From: Azoarcus_F sp048158365
GTDB lineage: Bacteria; Pseudomonadota; Gammaproteobacteria; Burkholderiales; Rhodocyclaceae
Length of the DNA stretch: 64,000 nt
Direction: 5' to 3' (one strand)
Assembly (NCBI GenBank): GCA_048158365.1
Contig: JBLLNL010000003.1
The translations under genes and the position numbers were made by a program. Under the pieces are notes generated by a model, which was given only the letters and a program-made list of their open reading frames with translations, did no database searches and was not told the DNA's origin. Positions 52,987 through 59,932 of this stretch are shown in pieces; position 1 is the first letter of the stretch, and each line of letters starts with the position of its first letter.

Positions 52987-53048
52987 CTCCTTTCTCCTGA
53001 AACGCAGTGGAATGACGGGAAGCTTAGAGAGGAACGCACGCCGGAACC

Positions 53049-53062
53049 TTGACAGGTATCAA
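53049..53062. promoter_or_regulatory. FNR/DNR box of the nirC (heme d1) operon
   Basis: TTGAC-AGGT-ATCAA matches TTGAT-N4-ATCAA in 9 of 10 positions. On the minus strand TAAGCT (53026-53021) lies at the class II -10 spacing, predicting a start about 53014 and a 28-base leader before nirC. Confidence 0.8.
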
Positions 53063-53107
53063 CCCACGACCGTGCGGGGTTCGGAAGATGGCGGCACGAA
53101 AAGCATA

Positions 53108-53188
53108 CCGGGGCGGCCCTGTCCGTCAGGGGCGCCCCGGCATGTAGCGACCCGATACGGCGGAACGGATGTCCGCCCGCCGTATCGG
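53108..53188 (-). terminator. Two strong hairpins ending the nirS operon
   Basis: First met on the minus strand is CCGATACGGCGG/CCGCCGTATCGG (53152-53188, 12-bp perfect stem). Next is a 14-bp stem with one mismatch (53108-53140), followed on the minus strand by TATGCTTTT. Together they should stop transcription from nirS before the nirC promoter. Confidence 0.7.
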
Positions 53189-53196
53189 CCATGAAT

Positions 53197-54081
53197 CTAC
53201 TGCTTCTTGGCGGTGATGTCCGCTTCGGCGTCCAGGCCCAGCGTGTAACCCAGCGACACGTAGTGGAAACGTCCGGCGGTATGGCCATCGTGGATCGCAA
53301 AGCCGAAGTTGTACTTGTTGCCCGGTTCGAGGCTCACGTCGCCCTCGCCGCCGGCGAGCTTGCGCGTGAACACGACGGTCCAGTTGTCGCCGTCCTGCGT
53401 GCCCTCGGCACTGACCAGCGCCGAGCCGCCTTCCATGACCCGCTTGTCCGCGACGTAACCGTCGTAGGCCTTGTTCTCGCCGCTGCGCCACTGCGCCAGA
53501 TCGTAATACACGCCGCTCGCGAGCGAGCCGTCCTTCACGTACTTGGTCTTGTCGTCCGCGCCTTCCGGCATCATGCGCGAATCGCCGTGGCAACTGGCCC
53601 AGCAGCCGCTCAGATCGGCCGTCTCGACCTTGCCCGCATCCAGCATGTACGCGATCTTGACCGGATTCGCCTCGTCCATCTTGGCGCCCTGAGACGCGGG
53701 CGGCTGCTGCCAGGTGAATTTCAGGTACAGCATCTCGCCGTCATGGGTGGCCTGCACCTTGACCGGAACATGACCCGCCTTGCCCGGGATAGGCGTCGGC
53801 TCGAGCTTCTCGCCCGACACGATTCTGGCGCCCATTGCCGCAGCCTCGTCCGAGTGGCAGTCGGCACAGGTGTCACCCTGCTTGAAGGCACGTCCGCCAC
53901 CGTGGCGCACGCGATCGACGCGGATGTCGCCGGTGATCCATTCCATCGGCGACACGCCGGGATAGAAGAGGATGATTTCAGTCGCGTCGACGGCGCTCCA
54001 GTCGGCCGGTGGCGCCGCCAGCGCCAGGGTCGGGGCGGCGAACAGCAGGGCGATCGAGGTGGTGATCAGGTTCTTCTTCAT
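53197..54081 (-). CDS. Exported cytochrome with ethylbenzene-dehydrogenase-like heme domain
   Basis: This 294-residue protein has a signal peptide (KNLITTSIALLFAAPTLALA), an early heme c site TCADCH, then an EB_dh-like beta domain that usually binds heme b (EMLYLKFTWQQPPASQG, NYN-type GNKYNFGFAIHDGHTAGRFH). Between them is SGCWASCHGDSRMM, where the cysteines are separated by three residues (CX3CH). Its role in denitrification is unknown, and an electron-transfer partner of NirT or NirS is likely. It is the last gene of the nirS operon, 33 bases after nirT. Confidence 0.85.
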   Translation of the reverse strand: MKKNLITTSIALLFAAPTLALAAPPADWSAVDATEIILFYPGVSPMEWITGDIRVDRVRHGGGRAFKQGDTCADCHSDEAAAMGARIVSGEKLEPTPIPGKAGHVPVKVQATHDGEMLYLKFTWQQPPASQGAKMDEANPVKIAYMLDAGKVETADLSGCWASCHGDSRMMPEGADDKTKYVKDGSLASGVYYDLAQWRSGENKAYDGYVADKRVMEGGSALVSAEGTQDGDNWTVVFTRKLAGGEGDVSLEPGNKYNFGFAIHDGHTAGRFHYVSLGYTLGLDAEADITAKKQ

Positions 54082-54114
54082 GGGTCGGTCCTCCACAGAC
54101 GGAAATCGATTCGT

Positions 54115-54717
54115 TCAGTTGAAATAGTCTTCGTCGGTCATGGCATCGGACAATTCGTGCGCGATGCCCTGGTGGCAGACGATGCAGGTCGTGCCATCGG
54201 CGAGCGCACGCTCATGCTGCCGAGCGGCACGTGTTGCCTGCTTTGCACTGTCCATGCTCTCCAGGCTGTGGCAGTTGCGGCACTCGAGCGAGTCGTTGGC
54301 GAGCATCCGCTTCCATTCGCGACGTGAAAGTTCCAGGCGCTTCTCGACGAACTTCTCGCGCGTGTTGATGGTGCCGGTGAGCTTGCCCCATACCTCGCGC
54401 GAGGCCTGGATCTTGCGGATCATCTTCGGACCCCACTCCTGCGGCACATGGCAGTCGGAACATACCGCACGCACACCGGTGCGGTTGTTGTAGTGGATCG
54501 TGTTCTTGTATTCCGTATACACATTGTCATGCATCTCATGGCAAGAGATGCAGAACTTCTCGGTGTTGGTATATTCCATCGCGGTGTTGAAGCCGCCCCA
54601 GAAAAGAATCCCCAACACAAATCCGACGATCAGCAGACCACCCAGCGAGTATTTGGTACTCGGCTTCTTGAGTCGACTGAATAACCCACCGGTTTTTTCG
54701 GGCGTCTGCTTGTCCAT
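54115..54717 (-). CDS. nirT: NapC/NirT-family tetraheme cytochrome c
   Basis: This 200-residue protein is anchored by one N-terminal span (YSLGGLLIVGFVLGILFWGG). Four heme motifs are visible: FCISCHEMH, VCSDCHVP, ECRNCHSLE and TCIVCHQG. NapC/NirT proteins take electrons from quinol and pass them to periplasmic reductases, here probably toward NirS. It lies downstream of nirS and the nirM remnant and upstream of the EB_dh-like cytochrome. Confidence 0.95.
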   Translation of the reverse strand: MDKQTPEKTGGLFSRLKKPSTKYSLGGLLIVGFVLGILFWGGFNTAMEYTNTEKFCISCHEMHDNVYTEYKNTIHYNNRTGVRAVCSDCHVPQEWGPKMIRKIQASREVWGKLTGTINTREKFVEKRLELSRREWKRMLANDSLECRNCHSLESMDSAKQATRAARQHERALADGTTCIVCHQGIAHELSDAMTDEDYFN

Positions 54718-54880
54718 TTTCCTGCTCTTGTCCGTTTATTCACTCACACCACGCGCCTGCTGGCCCGGGTGACCTCACCGAAACCCTAGAGGGGCCCTCG
54801 GCATTCAAGACTTGTTCGTTACTGGTGTATCGACCCGCGTTGGGCCGACTTACCGTCGCCGCGTAGTGGTCATTACGCCG

Positions 54881-55019
54881 CTATTTGCTCCATGATTCCT
54901 TGTCCAGCATCAACATCCAGCCGACCAGCGTGCGAATGTCCTCTTCCGGCACACGCCGTGTTCAGGCTCAATGCAAGACTCGCAAGGACGATTCGCTTCG
55001 TCGTCGCGTCTCGTTGCAT
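54881..55019 (-). pseudogene. nirM: Internally deleted cytochrome c551 (nirM) remnant
   Basis: Directly downstream of nirS a start codon at 55019 with GGAG at a 6-base spacing opens a good signal peptide (MQRDATTKRIVLASLALSLN). About 20 codons later, in another frame, come the last codons of a c551-type cytochrome (VPEEDIRTLVGWMLMLDK, stop at 54881). The whole middle, including the CxxCH heme site, is missing, and the two ends are out of frame. In frame 0 the reading stops after about 48 codons with no heme motif. The position matches nirM in nirSM operons. I read it as an internal deletion. Confidence 0.7.
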
Positions 55020-55057
55020 GCTGCTCTCCGATCGACGCCAGCCCACCGTGTAGCAGC

Positions 55058-55079
55058 GCGGGGCCCCGAAAGGCCCCGC
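55058..55079. other. Hairpin after nirS
   Basis: GCGGGGCC-CCGAAA-GGCCCCGC is an 8-bp GC stem 21 bases after the nirS stop. There is no T-run on the minus strand. It may protect the nirS mRNA end and lower expression of the downstream genes. Confidence 0.6.
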
Positions 55080-55099
55080 TTGCTTGCAACCGACCTGGA

Positions 55100-56752
55100 T
55101 CAGGTCACGTGGTTGGTACGGTTATAGACGTTGAACTTGCCGGTCGGCGCATACAGCCCGTCGACACGTCCCTTCTCCTTGAGCGTCTTGGCATCGAACA
55201 CGATCATCGAACCATTCGGCTGCAGACTGTCACCGCGGTTCCAGACCGACGCCCAGACTTCGGAGCCGTCTTCGCTGAACTCGAAGTGCACCGCCACCTG
55301 ACCTTTCTGTTCGGTCAGGCGGATCGTCTTCACGATCTCGCGGGTCTTCTTGTCGATGACCTTGATCGACTGCTGAACTTCAGGCTCGGGGTGCAGGGTC
55401 TGGTCGATCCACACATAGTCGCTCTTCGGATGGGTGCGGATGAACAGCCCCGGACCGTCGGTCTCGACTTCGTAGCAGATCTTCCAGGCGTGATCCTTGT
55501 TGCCTTTCGGATCGTTGCCCCAGGCCGTCATCTTGCCGACGCCCAGGTGAGGCGTGCCGCCCACCGGACCGCAGGTCGGATCGATCCAGTTCGCCCCCGG
55601 ACCCGGGTGCGGACGCAGATCGGTGTCGATCAGGGCCTCGAGCTTGCGGGTCTCGGTATCCATGATCGCCATCTGGTTCGACGCGTTGGCGGCGATCTGG
55701 AAGTAACGACCGGTCGGATCGAAGAAGCCGTCATGCAGGAACTTCGAGTTGTCGATCATCTCGATGCGCAGGTTGTCGATGTCGGTGTAATCGACCTGCC
55801 AGGTCTGCCCCAGCTCCTTGATGTTGACCAGCCAGGTCGGCGCCAGCGGCGTGTCGTAGATCGCGGCAACGCGCGCTTCGTTGACATACTCGCCATCGAT
55901 GTTGACCCCGCGTGCCGACACCACCTTGAGCGGCTCCATCGTGCTCGCATCCAAGATCACGAAGTGCGGCGGCCAGTATCCGCCACCGATCACGTACTTG
56001 CCGTCACCGGACACGGCGACGTCACGCGCGTCATACGCGACTTGCGTTTCGGCGACCAGCATCTTCTCGGGCACCTGCCACAGGTCGATCTTGGTCATCT
56101 TGCCGTCACGACCCATCGTGTACCAGAAGCGGCCGATCTCTTCCGGATTCGGATGTGCGATCGCCTTGTTCTTCTCGACGGTCTTCAGCACGTGCACCGC
56201 GTAGCCGGTCGGGATACGTGCGACCAGTTCGTACTTGTCGCCGTCGATGACCGAAACCGAACCGTGGTCGCGCTCGATGACCAGGAAGAAGTTCTTCCAG
56301 TTGCGGTCGTGCATCGGCTTGGTCGGATAGTCCGCGATTTCGACGTGACGCTTGACGCTCTCCTTCATCTGCGCGAGCGACATTTCCGGCGGAACCGGCG
56401 GCGTCATCTGGATGTAGGTCGCGAGCAGCGAAATGTCTTCGGCCGAGTAGATCTTGTCGAAGTTGTTCATGCCGCCTTCGGTACCCAGCGCGATGATACG
56501 CTCGAGACGCTGCTGGCCGAGCTTGAGCATGTTCTCCGGCTCGAGATTCTTGCCGGTCGCGCCCTTGCGCAGCACGCCGTGACAGCCGGCGCATTGCTGG
56601 AAGTACAGCAGGTTGGCGCGGTCGAATTGCTCCGAGGACAGCGTGGGCGCATCCTGCGCCTGCGCAGTCGCACCAAACGCCGCCATGCCGCCTACCAGCA
56701 AGCTGGCGAGGACGGAAGCGTAGCTTTTGCGAAGCTTGGGTCTCACTTTCAT
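55100..56752 (-). CDS. nirS: Cytochrome cd1 nitrite reductase NirS
   Basis: This 550-residue periplasmic enzyme reduces nitrite to NO. It has a signal peptide (YASVLASLLVGGMAAFGATAQAQ), a cytochrome c domain with FQQCAGCHGVLRKG, then an eight-bladed d1 propeller. The two active-site histidines that donate protons in known cd1 enzymes align with SKFLHDGFFD and RPHPGPGANW. The usual HPKYGPVWSTSHLG stretch is here DPTCGPVGGTPHLG, so this is a divergent NirS branch. It is the first gene of its operon, with a box 134 bases upstream. Confidence 0.97.
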   Translation of the reverse strand: MKVRPKLRKSYASVLASLLVGGMAAFGATAQAQDAPTLSSEQFDRANLLYFQQCAGCHGVLRKGATGKNLEPENMLKLGQQRLERIIALGTEGGMNNFDKIYSAEDISLLATYIQMTPPVPPEMSLAQMKESVKRHVEIADYPTKPMHDRNWKNFFLVIERDHGSVSVIDGDKYELVARIPTGYAVHVLKTVEKNKAIAHPNPEEIGRFWYTMGRDGKMTKIDLWQVPEKMLVAETQVAYDARDVAVSGDGKYVIGGGYWPPHFVILDASTMEPLKVVSARGVNIDGEYVNEARVAAIYDTPLAPTWLVNIKELGQTWQVDYTDIDNLRIEMIDNSKFLHDGFFDPTGRYFQIAANASNQMAIMDTETRKLEALIDTDLRPHPGPGANWIDPTCGPVGGTPHLGVGKMTAWGNDPKGNKDHAWKICYEVETDGPGLFIRTHPKSDYVWIDQTLHPEPEVQQSIKVIDKKTREIVKTIRLTEQKGQVAVHFEFSEDGSEVWASVWNRGDSLQPNGSMIVFDAKTLKEKGRVDGLYAPTGKFNVYNRTNHVT

Positions 56753-56879
56753 GTTTGTATCTCCTCTGAATTGCCGAAAGTGGCATCTTTCAGGACCGGT
56801 CAGCCCGCGCACATGTAAGTCACACGTGAAGACTTGCCCTGGCCAGTGCATACTTTCTCCCCATGGCGACATGGTTTCT

Positions 56880-56893
56880 TTAACCTGCGTCAA
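56880..56893. promoter_or_regulatory. Shared FNR/DNR box of nirS and nirE
   Basis: On the minus strand it reads TTGAC-GCAG-GTTAA and on the plus strand TTAAC-CTGC-GTCAA. In the plus direction TACAGT (56917-56922) lies 23 bases downstream, one base off the class II spacing, before nirE. In the minus direction GAAAGT lies at the exact spacing before nirS. One site could therefore activate both genes. Confidence 0.7.
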
Positions 56894-56953
56894 GTTCAGC
56901 CATTCCTTCGCACTGCTACAGTCCGTCTCAAGCTACCGGCGAAAGGAATCGCG

Positions 56954-57892
56954 ATGAATGCCCCGACCCAAACCCTGTTCTGCCGCACGCCCGGGCAGGT
57001 CACCGCATCACTCGATCCATCGGCGGCCCTGCTTTCACGGCATGCGCCTTACACGCCTGACTTCATGACAGCGAGAACACCCTCTACCAACGGTGAAAAG
57101 AACGACGGGCCACTACAGACCAACGCCAGCACGCCACGCGGGCGCGTCTGTCTGGTCGGGGCCGGGCCTGGCGACCCGGAACTGCTGACCGTGCGCGCGG
57201 CGCGCCGCATCGCGGAGGCGGATGCGGTGGTCTATGACAATCTGGTCGGAGAGGGCATCCTCGATCTGGCGCGGCCGGATGCGCGCCGCATCTATGTCGG
57301 CAAGCAGGCCGGTAATCATGCGTTGCCACAGGACGAGATCAACCGCCTGCTGGTAGACCTCGCCGGCCAGGGACTCAATGTGGTCCGGCTCAAGGGTGGC
57401 GACCCACTGATCTTCGGACGTGGCGGCGAGGAGATGGAGGATGTCATCGAGGCCGGCTTCGCCTGTGAGATCGTGCCCGGCGTCACGGCGGCCTCAGGCA
57501 TGGCGGCGAGCACCGGCATTCCACTGACGCACCGGGATCATGCGCAGACGGTGACCTTCACCACCGGTCACCTGCGCGACGGCAGCGTCAACCTCGACTG
57601 GGAGGCCCTCGCGCGCCCGCACCAGACGGTGGTGATCTACATGGGCATGGGCGCGCTGGAGATCATCTGTCGGGAACTGATCGCGCACGGCCTGCCGGCG
57701 AGCACACCGGCCGCAGTGGTGCATGCGGCGACCACACCGAGACAGCGCATCGTCACCAGCCCGCTCGCCACGCTGCCCGAACTGACCCGCGAGGCCGGCC
57801 TGCGCACCCCGTCGCTGATCGTGATCGGCTCGGTGGTCGACATGTACGAGCGGGTGAGCCACGCCGTGCTCGGGAGCGCCAGTAGCGCATGA
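56954..57892 (+). CDS. nirE: Uroporphyrinogen-III C-methyltransferase NirE
   Basis: This 312-residue SUMT is of the CobA/NirE type. RVCLVGAGPGDPELLTVRA binds SAM, and DNLVGEGILDLA, VVRLKGGDPLIFGRGGEE and VPGVTAASGMAASTGIPLTHR follow. It methylates uroporphyrinogen III to precorrin-2 for siroheme and heme d1. The first 60 residues are an unconserved, low-complexity extension compared with the usual 250-260-residue enzymes. ATG 56954 follows GAAAGGA. It is divergent from nirS and likely shares its box. Confidence 0.94.
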   Translation: MNAPTQTLFCRTPGQVTASLDPSAALLSRHAPYTPDFMTARTPSTNGEKNDGPLQTNASTPRGRVCLVGAGPGDPELLTVRAARRIAEADAVVYDNLVGEGILDLARPDARRIYVGKQAGNHALPQDEINRLLVDLAGQGLNVVRLKGGDPLIFGRGGEEMEDVIEAGFACEIVPGVTAASGMAASTGIPLTHRDHAQTVTFTTGHLRDGSVNLDWEALARPHQTVVIYMGMGALEIICRELIAHGLPASTPAAVVHAATTPRQRIVTSPLATLPELTREAGLRTPSLIVIGSVVDMYERVSHAVLGSASSA

Positions 57893-57904
57893 AAGCATAT
57901 GCGC

Positions 57905-57910
57905 TATAAT
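57905..57910 (+). promoter_or_regulatory. -10 box of tRNA-Thr
   Basis: A perfect TATAAT lies 9 bases before the tRNA. The -35 region at a 17-base spacing (GTAGCG) is poor. Confidence 0.6.
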
Positions 57911-57919
57911 CCGCCCCGC

Positions 57920-57995
57920 GCCGGCATAGCTCAGTTGGTAGAGCAACCGCCTTGTAAGCGGTAGGTCATCTGTTCGAGTCAGATTGTCGGCACCA
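57920..57995 (+). tRNA. tRNA-Thr (anticodon TGT)
   Basis: This 76-base cloverleaf has acceptor GCCGGCA/TGTCGGC (one G-U pair), D-loop AGCTCAGTTGGTAGAGC, anticodon loop CTTGTAA (TGT, reads ACA), T-loop TTCGAGTC and encoded CCA. Its 3' end is the likely attachment site of the prophage that follows, as is common for tRNA genes, but no duplicated core can be seen within this window. Confidence 0.96.
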
Positions 57996-58010
57996 AGGAA
58001 TCAATGACTT

Positions 58011-58033
58011 AGCCCGGTTACACAGACCGGGCT
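58011..58033 (+). terminator. Terminator of tRNA-Thr
   Basis: AGCCCGGT-TACACAG-ACCGGGCT followed by TCTTGCTTCTT. Confidence 0.75.
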
Positions 58034-58206
58034 TCTTGCTTCTTGGGTGCCGTGTAACCCCCATGTAACCCGCAGCGATGCATGTAACCCACTGTGAAAG
58101 TGCATCAAGTGTTCAGTACCCGCACCAGCCGATCAACAAACACGCCCACCACGCCATCAGATAAGCCCGTGCGCCATTCGCGCCCGGTCATCGGCCAGGC
58201 ACAAGA

Positions 58207-58225
58207 AACCCGCTCTGGGCGGGTT
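58207..58225 (-). terminator. Terminator at the end of the prophage minus-strand genes
   Basis: AACCCGC-TCTGG-GCGGGTT, followed on the minus strand by TCTTGTG. It lies 26 bases after the DUF2335 stop. The rest of 57996-58251 holds three TGTAACCC repeats (58046-58091) and no gene I can support. Confidence 0.65.
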
Positions 58226-58251
58226 GCGGTTTGTTGCTGGGGGTGGGTGAG

Positions 58252-58671
58252 TCAGCGTCGTGTAATAAGCGCTCGCACCGCGCCCATGACGGGCACGCTT
58301 ACAAGCGCGATCGGAACGGTAGGGTGCGCGTCGGCATAGATCGCAAAGATTGCACCGCCTATCGCCATGGCGGACACGAGAAGCCCCATCCATGACCCCC
58401 GACGCGCCGCCTCAATCTCGGCCAGGGTTGCGGCTGAGTTGACTTTAAGCGCGTCGGCTTCGGACTTGATCCTGTGCTCTTGCTCTTTTTCCGCCATCCG
58501 GAAGATGCGCTCGGCACCTCCAGCCACAATGTTGTCGAACTTCTGGACGGCCTCGGGGGGTGGCAACGGGCCTTGCCACGCGGTCGAAACCGAGTGGGTA
58601 GGCGGTCGCTTAATGCTTGGGGTTGGACGCCCTTTCTTCGCAGGCGATGACACGGGCAAAATCGTCTCCAA
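58252..58671 (-). CDS. DUF2335-family small membrane protein
   Basis: This protein of up to 139 residues has the DUF2335 pattern: WQGPLPPPEAVQKFDNIVAGGAERIF, then RMAEKEQEHR, and a C-terminal part with two short membrane spans (WMGLLVSAMAIGGAIFAIYA and VPIALVSVPVMGAVRALI). Such proteins occur in prophages and are of unknown function. The start is uncertain because the frame overlaps the previous small gene by 62 bases. Confidence 0.75.
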   Translation of the reverse strand: METILPVSSPAKKGRPTPSIKRPPTHSVSTAWQGPLPPPEAVQKFDNIVAGGAERIFRMAEKEQEHRIKSEADALKVNSAATLAEIEAARRGSWMGLLVSAMAIGGAIFAIYADAHPTVPIALVSVPVMGAVRALITRR

Positions 58672-58834
58672 TCCTTATCCAGTCGCCGCGCATGGCGTCA
58701 CGCGCTCCGCCTGAAGGCGGCTCAACTCTTGTGATTCTTGTGGGCTCGGCAGCAAACAGCACGGCCGGGGACGAAACTGCACTCCAGAACGCAGCCCAGA
58801 ACGCCCGTTTGCGGCGTTCTCGAATTGATTCCAT
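58610..58834 (-). CDS. Small phage protein with GDDF motif
   Basis: This 74-residue protein has an Arg-rich start, a hydrophobic stretch (FWAAFWSAVSSPAVLFA) and a C-terminal MRGDWIRIGDDFARVIACEE, a pattern I associate with small unnamed prophage proteins. The AAGGAG ribosome-binding site at a 7-base spacing supports ATG 58834. The function is unknown. Confidence 0.6.
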   Translation of the reverse strand: MESIRERRKRAFWAAFWSAVSSPAVLFAAEPTRITRVEPPSGGARDAMRGDWIRIGDDFARVIACEERASNPKH

Positions 58835-58836
58835 GA

Positions 58837-59136
58837 TTACTCTCCTTGTCGTGCAAAAAGCCGCTCTTTTCGGCGGCTCCTGTTTGACACACCGAATCTA
58901 CCATCGTTTCCCGGAATCCGCTGTGGATAAGTGGTAGAAAGTGTGAGTGTGTGTGGAAAACGTTCGGATCTCTGCGGGACCATCACAGCCCCTCTCCCGC
59001 CGTTCGTGTCCCAAGTTGATCGTTCAGCGACTGGACCGCTCACGCGAACATACGTTGCGTGCTGCTCCAGGTGCAGGCCTCTGCGTCTGATGATCGCGAG
59101 CAGCGCCCGGACGCGATGGTTGCTGGTGTTCAGCAT
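58837..59136 (-). CDS. Doubtful or decayed small prophage gene
   Basis: The first 35 codons look real. A GGAG site precedes ATG 59136, and the product VRALLAIIRRRGLHLEQHAT resembles small prophage proteins of the RGLxLE type. The rest runs through a terminator-like hairpin and has no protein-like composition, so the frame has probably been shifted. The function is unknown. Confidence 0.4.
   Translation of the reverse strand: MLNTSNHRVRALLAIIRRRGLHLEQHATYVRVSGPVAERSTWDTNGGRGAVMVPQRSERFPHTLTLSTTYPQRIPGNDGRFGVSNRSRRKERLFARQGE
58855..58878 (-). terminator. Possible internal prophage terminator
   Basis: On the minus strand AGCCGC-CGAAAAGA-GCGGCT is followed by TTTT. It lies just before the ribosome-binding site of the 58834 gene, inside the 3' end of a doubtful frame (58837-59136). 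Confidence 0.5.
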
Positions 59137-59139
59137 GGG

Positions 59140-59534
59140 TCAGGCTCCGAGCAGCATTTCGTAGCCGTCCTGGTTCACCCTTACCTGTATCGCTCTGAGA
59201 ATTTCCCACATGAAAGCCTCGAGGTGTGGCTGTAGGCCGGCGCCGTCGATCTGGATCATGGCGTCGCCCCGTTGCATGGCTTCGGTGCGGGCCTGGATTT
59301 CCTTGATCATCGCGTCTGTGAGTTTCTTCTGCTGGTCGAACGCCTCGGCGCGGCGGTAGCGCCAGATCGGCCCAGGTGCCGACCGTCGAGGGTAGTCGAT
59401 ACGTCGGGCGCCTCGACGTGGCGGAGACCGTCAGCGGGCTTCAGGCAGATTTGTAGCGGCGGCGACGTGTTGCCGTGCAGCACCGCGACAACTAAAGCAA
59501 GTTTCCCTCCATTGTCGTATTTGCCATGCTGCAC
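59140..59534 (-). pseudogene. Frameshifted prophage gene
   Basis: The 3' half reads well in one frame (for example FDQQKKLTDAMIKEIQARTE, then HLEAFMWEILRAIQVRVNQD, stop at 59140). That frame has a stop at 59431 and no start after it. The 5' part (ATG 59534, GGKLALVVAVLHGNTSPPLQ) is open in the frame one base away. A single -1 shift between 59430 and 59310 would join them. I see no slippery heptamer there, so decay is more likely than programmed frameshifting. Confidence 0.5.
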
Positions 59535-59613
59535 AAGCGAGGCCCCGATTCTTGCTTAGGCTTGTGGTTGGCATTGTGCGATGCAGGATCGACGGCCGGA
59601 GACGCCGCGGGAA

Positions 59614-59736
59614 TTACTCGCGGTTTCGGGTGCGAGCGCGCGGGTCGAGTTCGTCCAGCTGGATCAGGTCGAGGCGCAGTCCGCGCGACTCGATCAACCG
59701 GATCGTCCGCTGTCGCTTGCGCTTTAGGTCCATCAT
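59614..59736 (-). CDS. Tiny prophage protein (40 residues)
   Basis: The product starts MMDLKRKRQRTIRLIESRGL and ends DPRARTRNRE. Its ATG overlaps the stop of the preceding gene (ATGA), which is strong evidence for real, coupled translation. The RTIRLIESRGLRLDLIQLDE region is helical and basic then acidic. The function is unknown. It resembles the start of the 59136 frame (RGLHLE/RGLRLD). Confidence 0.65.
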   Translation of the reverse strand: MMDLKRKRQRTIRLIESRGLRLDLIQLDELDPRARTRNRE

Positions 59737-59927
59737 CGGCTTCGGATCGCTGGCCCATGCACGAGTCGCCGGGCGTCGTAACCAAGTCGGATTAGTGTCG
59801 CCTCAATCGCGTGGTCGCTGCCCCTGGCGCGAGACTCGATCTCACTCGCCAGGGCGGACAGATTGCGGCCTTGCAGCTTGGCGCCGTCACACATCATGAG
59901 GCGCGCGAGAATTTCAGCTTTGGTCAT
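59733..59927 (-). CDS. Small prophage protein after the tape-measure gene
   Basis: This 64-residue protein (MTKAEILARLMMCDGAKLQG, ending LIRLGYDARRLVHGPAIRSR) starts 6 bases after the tape-measure stop and is coupled to the 40-residue gene. It is helical and charged. It may be a tail-assembly or regulatory factor. I do not recognise it. Confidence 0.65.
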   Translation of the reverse strand: MTKAEILARLMMCDGAKLQGRNLSALASEIESRARGSDHAIEATLIRLGYDARRLVHGPAIRSR

Positions 59928-59932
59928 TGTCG

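Noticed and set aside
57996..58251. Integrase gene next to tRNA-Thr
   Set aside because: No frame with integrase motifs exists between the tRNA and the DUF2335 gene. If present, the integrase lies beyond the right edge.
58922..58930. Perfect DnaA box (TGTGGATAA) in the prophage region
   Set aside because: A single 9-mer is expected by chance about once in two windows of this size. No cluster of boxes or AT-rich unwinding element is present, so it is not called an origin.
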